From Candidatus Rifleibacteriota bacterium (lineage in GTDB: Bacteria; Muiribacteriota; Ozemobacteria; Ozemobacterales; Ozemobacteraceae), in contig CAJOND010000021.1 in NCBI GenBank assembly GCA_905236675.1, forward strand, positions 1 through 56,323: DNA of 56,323 bases, read 5' to 3'. The notes beneath the pieces are model-generated. The model was given only the letters and a program-made list of their open reading frames with translations, searched no databases and had not been told where the DNA came from. Positions 53,324-56,323 of the stretch are shown here, one piece after another. The position numbers were made by a program, and so were the translations under genes. Every line of letters begins with the position of its first letter. Within the stretch, counting starts at the first letter, position 1.

Positions 53324-53392
53324 GATGAACCTCCTGATAAAATCAAATTTGCAAGCAATAAATAATCAGTTGAAACAATAAAAAATATATTT

Positions 53393-53568
53393 TTATTGAC
53401 CACCGATCAAAAACTTACCAACAATCATCAACAAAATAAATATAACCAAGAAAATAATCTTATTTCTTGCGTCACCAACAGCATCATATTGAGGTGGTAA
53501 ATCTTGATTATCTTCATTAACACTAGTGTTTTCGTTATTATCGTTATTATTTTCGTTATTTTTTCCAT
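53393..53568 (-). CDS. small Asn-rich tail-anchored protein, reading frame broken at an A6 run
   Basis: ATG 53568 has AAGGA eight bases upstream but gives only an odd 46-codon frame. One frame over, the sequence reads NNENNNDNNENTSVNED, then LPPQYDAVGDARNK, then a membrane helix IIFLVIFILLMIVGKFLIGG and stop at 53393, which looks like a real single-pass protein; that frame has no ATG, GTG or TTG start. Adding one base to the run of six A (53559-53564) would join the ATG to it. It could be a sequencing or real indel, or slippage during transcription or translation. Function unknown. Confidence 0.4.
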
Positions 53569-53730
53569 TTATTTTTTCCTTATCGAATTATCTAAAAAAA
53601 TAGCATATTAGAGTTGCTAGTGCAAGTTTAACATTTATAAAAGATTAAGAGAAATCTAAAGCTAAATTTTTTCTTGTTTTTTCAGAGTTTAACACAACTT
53701 CGCAACTAAATTATTTTTTTCACAAAAAAG

Positions 53731-53759
53731 TTGACGAAAGTACTTATTAGTCTTATATT
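53731..53759 (+). promoter_or_regulatory. promoter of the hydrogenase operon
   Basis: TTGACG (53731-53736), a 17-base spacer and TATATT (53754-53759): 5 of 6 in each box with ideal spacing. Start near 53766 gives a leader of about 80 bases before ATG 53847, which has AGGAGG nine bases upstream. Strong elements and more C/G-ending codons downstream suggest high expression. Confidence 0.65.
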
Positions 53760-53846
53760 GCTTACACGTTTTGTTTACTTTTAAAATTGAGGTTTGTTAA
53801 AAGTTTCACAAAGCAAATATAAAAATATAACAGGAGGTCCGTCGTA

Positions 53847-54344
53847 ATGGCCGACCAAGTTGACACCAAATTAGAAAAGGTTTGCGAAATTGTAGACAAA
53901 TGGAATTGCGATCCTAGCAAATTGATTCCTATTCTTCAAGAAGTTCAGGAAATCTATCGCTATCTTCCCGAAGACGCAATAAATCTTTGTGCAAGAAAAT
54001 TAAAAATTTCTGCTGCTCAGATTTACGGTGTAGCAACATTTTATGCTCACTTCTCTCTTACTCCAAAGGGTAAGTATTTAATCAAATGCTGTAACGGTAC
54101 TGCTTGTCACGTAAAAAAGTCTATGTCAGTTCTTGATGCATTGATGAAAAAGCTTGGACTTAACGAAAAGAAGCTTACTACTGACGATATGCTTTTTACT
54201 CTCGAAATCGTTTCTTGTCTCGGTGCCTGCGGTCTTGCTCCTGTTATGGTTATAGATGAAGATGTTCATGGTCAGATGACTCCAGATAAAGCACTAAAGC
54301 TTATTGATGATATTATCGCAAAGGAAAAGGGGGCCGCTAAATGA
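53847..54344 (+). CDS. hydC: NuoE-like [2Fe-2S] subunit of NAD-dependent [FeFe] hydrogenase (HydC/HndA)
   Basis: 165 residues. An N-terminal helical domain (YRYLPEDAINLCARKLKISA, AQIYGVATFYAHF) precedes a thioredoxin-like [2Fe-2S] domain with CNGTACHVK at about 82-88 and CLGACGLAPV near 127-136, giving the four Cys ligands. In trimeric bifurcating hydrogenases it passes electrons to the NuoF-like subunit. It is the first gene of the operon, and the next gene begins on its stop with a 4-base overlap. The gene name assumes HydABC nomenclature; HndA is the equivalent. Confidence 0.92.
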   Translation: MADQVDTKLEKVCEIVDKWNCDPSKLIPILQEVQEIYRYLPEDAINLCARKLKISAAQIYGVATFYAHFSLTPKGKYLIKCCNGTACHVKKSMSVLDALMKKLGLNEKKLTTDDMLFTLEIVSCLGACGLAPVMVIDEDVHGQMTPDKALKLIDDIIAKEKGAAK

Positions 54345-56239
54345 GTAATGTAGATCTTAAGAAAGTTACAGAAGAATTTAAAGCTAATCTTGAAGATCGC
54401 CGTGTTGTAGTTTGTGCAGGTACAGCCTGTGTTGCTAACGGTTCTCTTAAAGTTATTGATGCTCTTCAAAAAGAAATTGAAGCTGCTGGAATCAAAGTAA
54501 GAGTTGAAGCAAACCATCATAAATGTGGTGGTGAAAAGAAAGATTTATATCTCTCTAAGAGTGGTTGTCATGGCTTCTGTCAGCAGGGTCCTCTTGTTAC
54601 AATAATGCCAGAAAACATTCTTTACGTTAAAGTAAAACCAGAAGACGCTAAAGAAATCGTTGAAAAGACTCTTAAGAACGGCGAAGTTATCGACAGACTT
54701 CTCTTCGTTGAACCAGGTTCTGGTAAACATTCAAAGAATGCTCAGGAAATCACTTTCTATAAGCTTCAACAGCGTGAATCTCTTAAACAATGCGGTCATG
54801 TAAACCCAGAAGATGTTAGAGAATATATTGCTCTTGGCGGTTACGAAGGTGCCAAGAAAGCTATTTGCGATATGACTTCAGAAGCTGTTTGTCAGGAAGT
54901 TTTGGATTCAGGCTTAAGAGGCCGCGGTGGTGCTGGTTTCCCAACAGGTAAGAAATGGCAGCTCACTCTCCCCAACAAGAGCCCTGACGGAGTTAAATAT
55001 ATCGTTTGTAACGCTGACGAAGGCGACCCAGGTGCTTTCATGGATAGAAGCGTTATGGAAGGTAACCCACACAGCGTTATCGAAGGTATGATGATTGCTG
55101 CTAAAGGTATTCAGGCTACAAAAGGCTATGTATACTGCCGTGCTGAATATCCATTAGCTGTTAAACGTATCCGCAAAGCTATCAATGATGCTAGAGAAAT
55201 CGGTATTCTCGGCAATAACATTTTTGGAACAGACTTCAATTTCGATATCGAAGTTATGGAAGGTGCTGGCGCATTCGTATGTGGTGAAGAAACTGCTCTT
55301 ATCCACTCAATCGAAGGTCAGCGCGGTATGCCAACTGCAAAACCACCGTTCCCAGCAGTAAGCGGTTTGTTTGGCAAACCAACAACAATCAACAACGTTG
55401 AAACCTTAGCTTGTGTTCCATTGATTCTGAAAAACGGTGCTAAGTGGTTCAAAGATATGGGTACAGAAAATTCTGCTGGTACTAAGACATTCGCTCTCAC
55501 TGGTCAGGTTGCTAACACTGGTCTTGTTGAAGTTCCATTCGGAACCACCCTCCGCAAGATTATATTCGATATCGGCGGCGGTATCACTGATGACCAGGGT
55601 AATCCACTTCCACCAAGCGAATTCAAAGCTGTTCAGATTGGTGGTCCATCAGGCGCTTGTTTGACTGAAGAACTCTTAGACGTTCCTATAGATTTTGACT
55701 CAGTTAAGAAATATGGTGCAATCGTTGGTTCAGGTGGTCTTGTTGTTATGAACAAGTCTAACTGTATGGTTAAGATTGCTCGCTTCTTCATGAAGTTCAC
55801 ACAGAGTGAATCTTGCGGTAAGTGCGTTCTCTGCCGCGAAGGTACTGCTCAGATGCTTGCTCTTCTCGATGATATCATCGCTGGCAAAGGCACTATGGAA
55901 ACCATAGACCAGTTGGAAGAACTTGCTAAGGCTGTTTCTGACGGTTCTCTCTGTGCTCTTGGTAAGACTGCTCCAAATCCAGTTCTCTCTACTCTTAAGA
56001 CTTTCAGAGATGAATATATTGCACATGTTCGTGACAAAAAATGTCCAGCTCATCAGTGTGCCGCTCTCTGTTGTCCCGAAATCGACCCAGCTAAATGTAA
56101 AGGCTGCACTGCTTGTGCAAGACAGTGCCCAGTTGGTGCAATTTCCGGCACAGTAAAGAATCCACACAAGATCGATGAAGCAAAGTGCATTAAGTGTGGC
56201 TCTTGCAAGAAGACTTGCAAATTCGGCGCAATAAAGTAA
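54341..56239 (+). CDS. hydB: NuoF-like flavoprotein subunit of [FeFe] hydrogenase (HydB/HndC)
   Basis: 632 residues. An N-terminal thioredoxin-like [2Fe-2S] domain (about 15-110: CAGTACVANG and CHGFCQQGP), then the NuoF core: GLRGRGGAGFPTGKKW for NADH, CNADEGDPGAFMDR for FMN, and ESCGKCVLCREGT for a [4Fe-4S] cluster. The C-terminus is a 2[4Fe-4S] ferredoxin (CKGCTACARQCPVG and CIKCGSCKKTCKFGA). This three-part layout is that of HydB, which confurcates NADH and ferredoxin electrons. It sits between hydC and the start of the catalytic subunit gene. Codons are less AT-rich than elsewhere in the window. Confidence 0.96.
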   Translation: MSNVDLKKVTEEFKANLEDRRVVVCAGTACVANGSLKVIDALQKEIEAAGIKVRVEANHHKCGGEKKDLYLSKSGCHGFCQQGPLVTIMPENILYVKVKPEDAKEIVEKTLKNGEVIDRLLFVEPGSGKHSKNAQEITFYKLQQRESLKQCGHVNPEDVREYIALGGYEGAKKAICDMTSEAVCQEVLDSGLRGRGGAGFPTGKKWQLTLPNKSPDGVKYIVCNADEGDPGAFMDRSVMEGNPHSVIEGMMIAAKGIQATKGYVYCRAEYPLAVKRIRKAINDAREIGILGNNIFGTDFNFDIEVMEGAGAFVCGEETALIHSIEGQRGMPTAKPPFPAVSGLFGKPTTINNVETLACVPLILKNGAKWFKDMGTENSAGTKTFALTGQVANTGLVEVPFGTTLRKIIFDIGGGITDDQGNPLPPSEFKAVQIGGPSGACLTEELLDVPIDFDSVKKYGAIVGSGGLVVMNKSNCMVKIARFFMKFTQSESCGKCVLCREGTAQMLALLDDIIAGKGTMETIDQLEELAKAVSDGSLCALGKTAPNPVLSTLKTFRDEYIAHVRDKKCPAHQCAALCCPEIDPAKCKGCTACARQCPVGAISGTVKNPHKIDEAKCIKCGSCKKTCKFGAIK

Positions 56240-56255
56240 TTGGGGGAACAGTATA

Positions 56256-56323
56256 ATGGCTGAAAAAACTCTATTCATAAATGGAAAAGAAGTCGCTTTT
56301 GATAACGAAAAAAATCTTCTCGA
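56256..56323 (+). CDS. hydA: [FeFe] hydrogenase catalytic subunit, 5' end only
   Basis: Only 22 full codons are inside the window, starting at ATG 56256 with GGGGGA upstream: MAEKTLFINGKEVAFDNEKN. This is the beginning of the N-terminal [2Fe-2S] plant-ferredoxin-like domain common to HydA/HndD and NuoG. Gene order hydC-hydB-hydA makes the catalytic H-cluster subunit the best assignment. NuoG-like alternatives (for example a formate dehydrogenase partner) cannot be excluded from 22 residues. Confidence 0.75.
   Translation, partial: MAEKTLFINGKEVAFDNEKNLL

Noticed and set aside
55730..56278. 182-codon frame on the minus strand
   Set aside because: Antisense to the ferredoxin-bearing end of hydB; composition is that of a shadow frame and there is no start context.

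Overview
The window comes from an AT-rich (about one third G+C by eye), flagellated, diderm and apparently anaerobic bacterium. Lipid A genes (lpxD, a fused lpxC-fabZ, lpxA), bamA and ompH show an LPS-bearing outer membrane. motA, motB, fliD, flaG and a Maf-type glycosyltransferase show a glycosylated flagellum. An electron-bifurcating type [FeFe] hydrogenase operon indicates anaerobic H2 metabolism. The lpxC-fabZ fusion, the many pilin-like genes and the lack of close resemblance to a model species suggest a deep-branching lineage, possibly Riflebacteria-like. That placement is an inference and was not tested. No rRNA, tRNA, insertion sequence, prophage or CRISPR array was seen.

Layout. 1-2719 (minus): a FecR-domain protein cut by the left edge, preceded by an outer-membrane beta-barrel gene. 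2822-9958 (minus): a LysM/M23 envelope peptidase, an unusual FtsY with two membrane helices, and SMC. 10166-20909 (minus): a type II secretion / type IV pilus-like operon with secreted cupin, TPR protein, GspE, GspF, five pseudopilin-like proteins, a PilM-PilN fusion, a PilO/GspM-like protein, a small membrane protein and a periplasmic TPR protein. No secretin is present here. 21050-25391 (plus, divergent): a second pilin-like set with a lipoprotein, a very large PilX-like protein and PilV/PilW-like prepilins. 25397-30897 (minus): an AT-rich membrane protein, a glycine-zipper protein, a TPR lipoprotein and a DnaB-like helicase with an added zinc ribbon. 31059-37170 (plus): bamA-ompH-lpxD-orf-lpxC/fabZ-lpxA, followed by a terminator and a comF-like gene. 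37968-39355 (minus): a third minor-pilin cluster whose first gene is split by a +1 frame change.

39493-49653 is the motility region. A good sigma-28 (FliA-type) promoter starts the operon lipoprotein-orf-motA-motB. On the other strand lie the Maf glycosyltransferase, an unknown protein, FliD and FlaG. Upstream of flaG, a GCCGATAA box sits just before three consecutive hairpins carrying AAGG or AAGGA in their loops, one with a near-perfect CsrA consensus, and the flaG ribosome-binding site has a fourth such core. This looks like a flagellar sigma-28-driven CsrA-binding leader or sponge RNA and is the most interesting observation. 49795-53568 (minus) holds a polytopic membrane protein, a solitary molybdenum hydroxylase large subunit and a small frame-disrupted membrane protein. 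53731-56323 (plus) holds a strong promoter and the hydrogenase operon, whose last gene is cut by the right edge.

Intergenic DNA carries two families of small repeats: runs of degenerate 7-bp units, and a two-hairpin palindromic element. Annotation is by reading motifs; no database search or structure prediction could be run.
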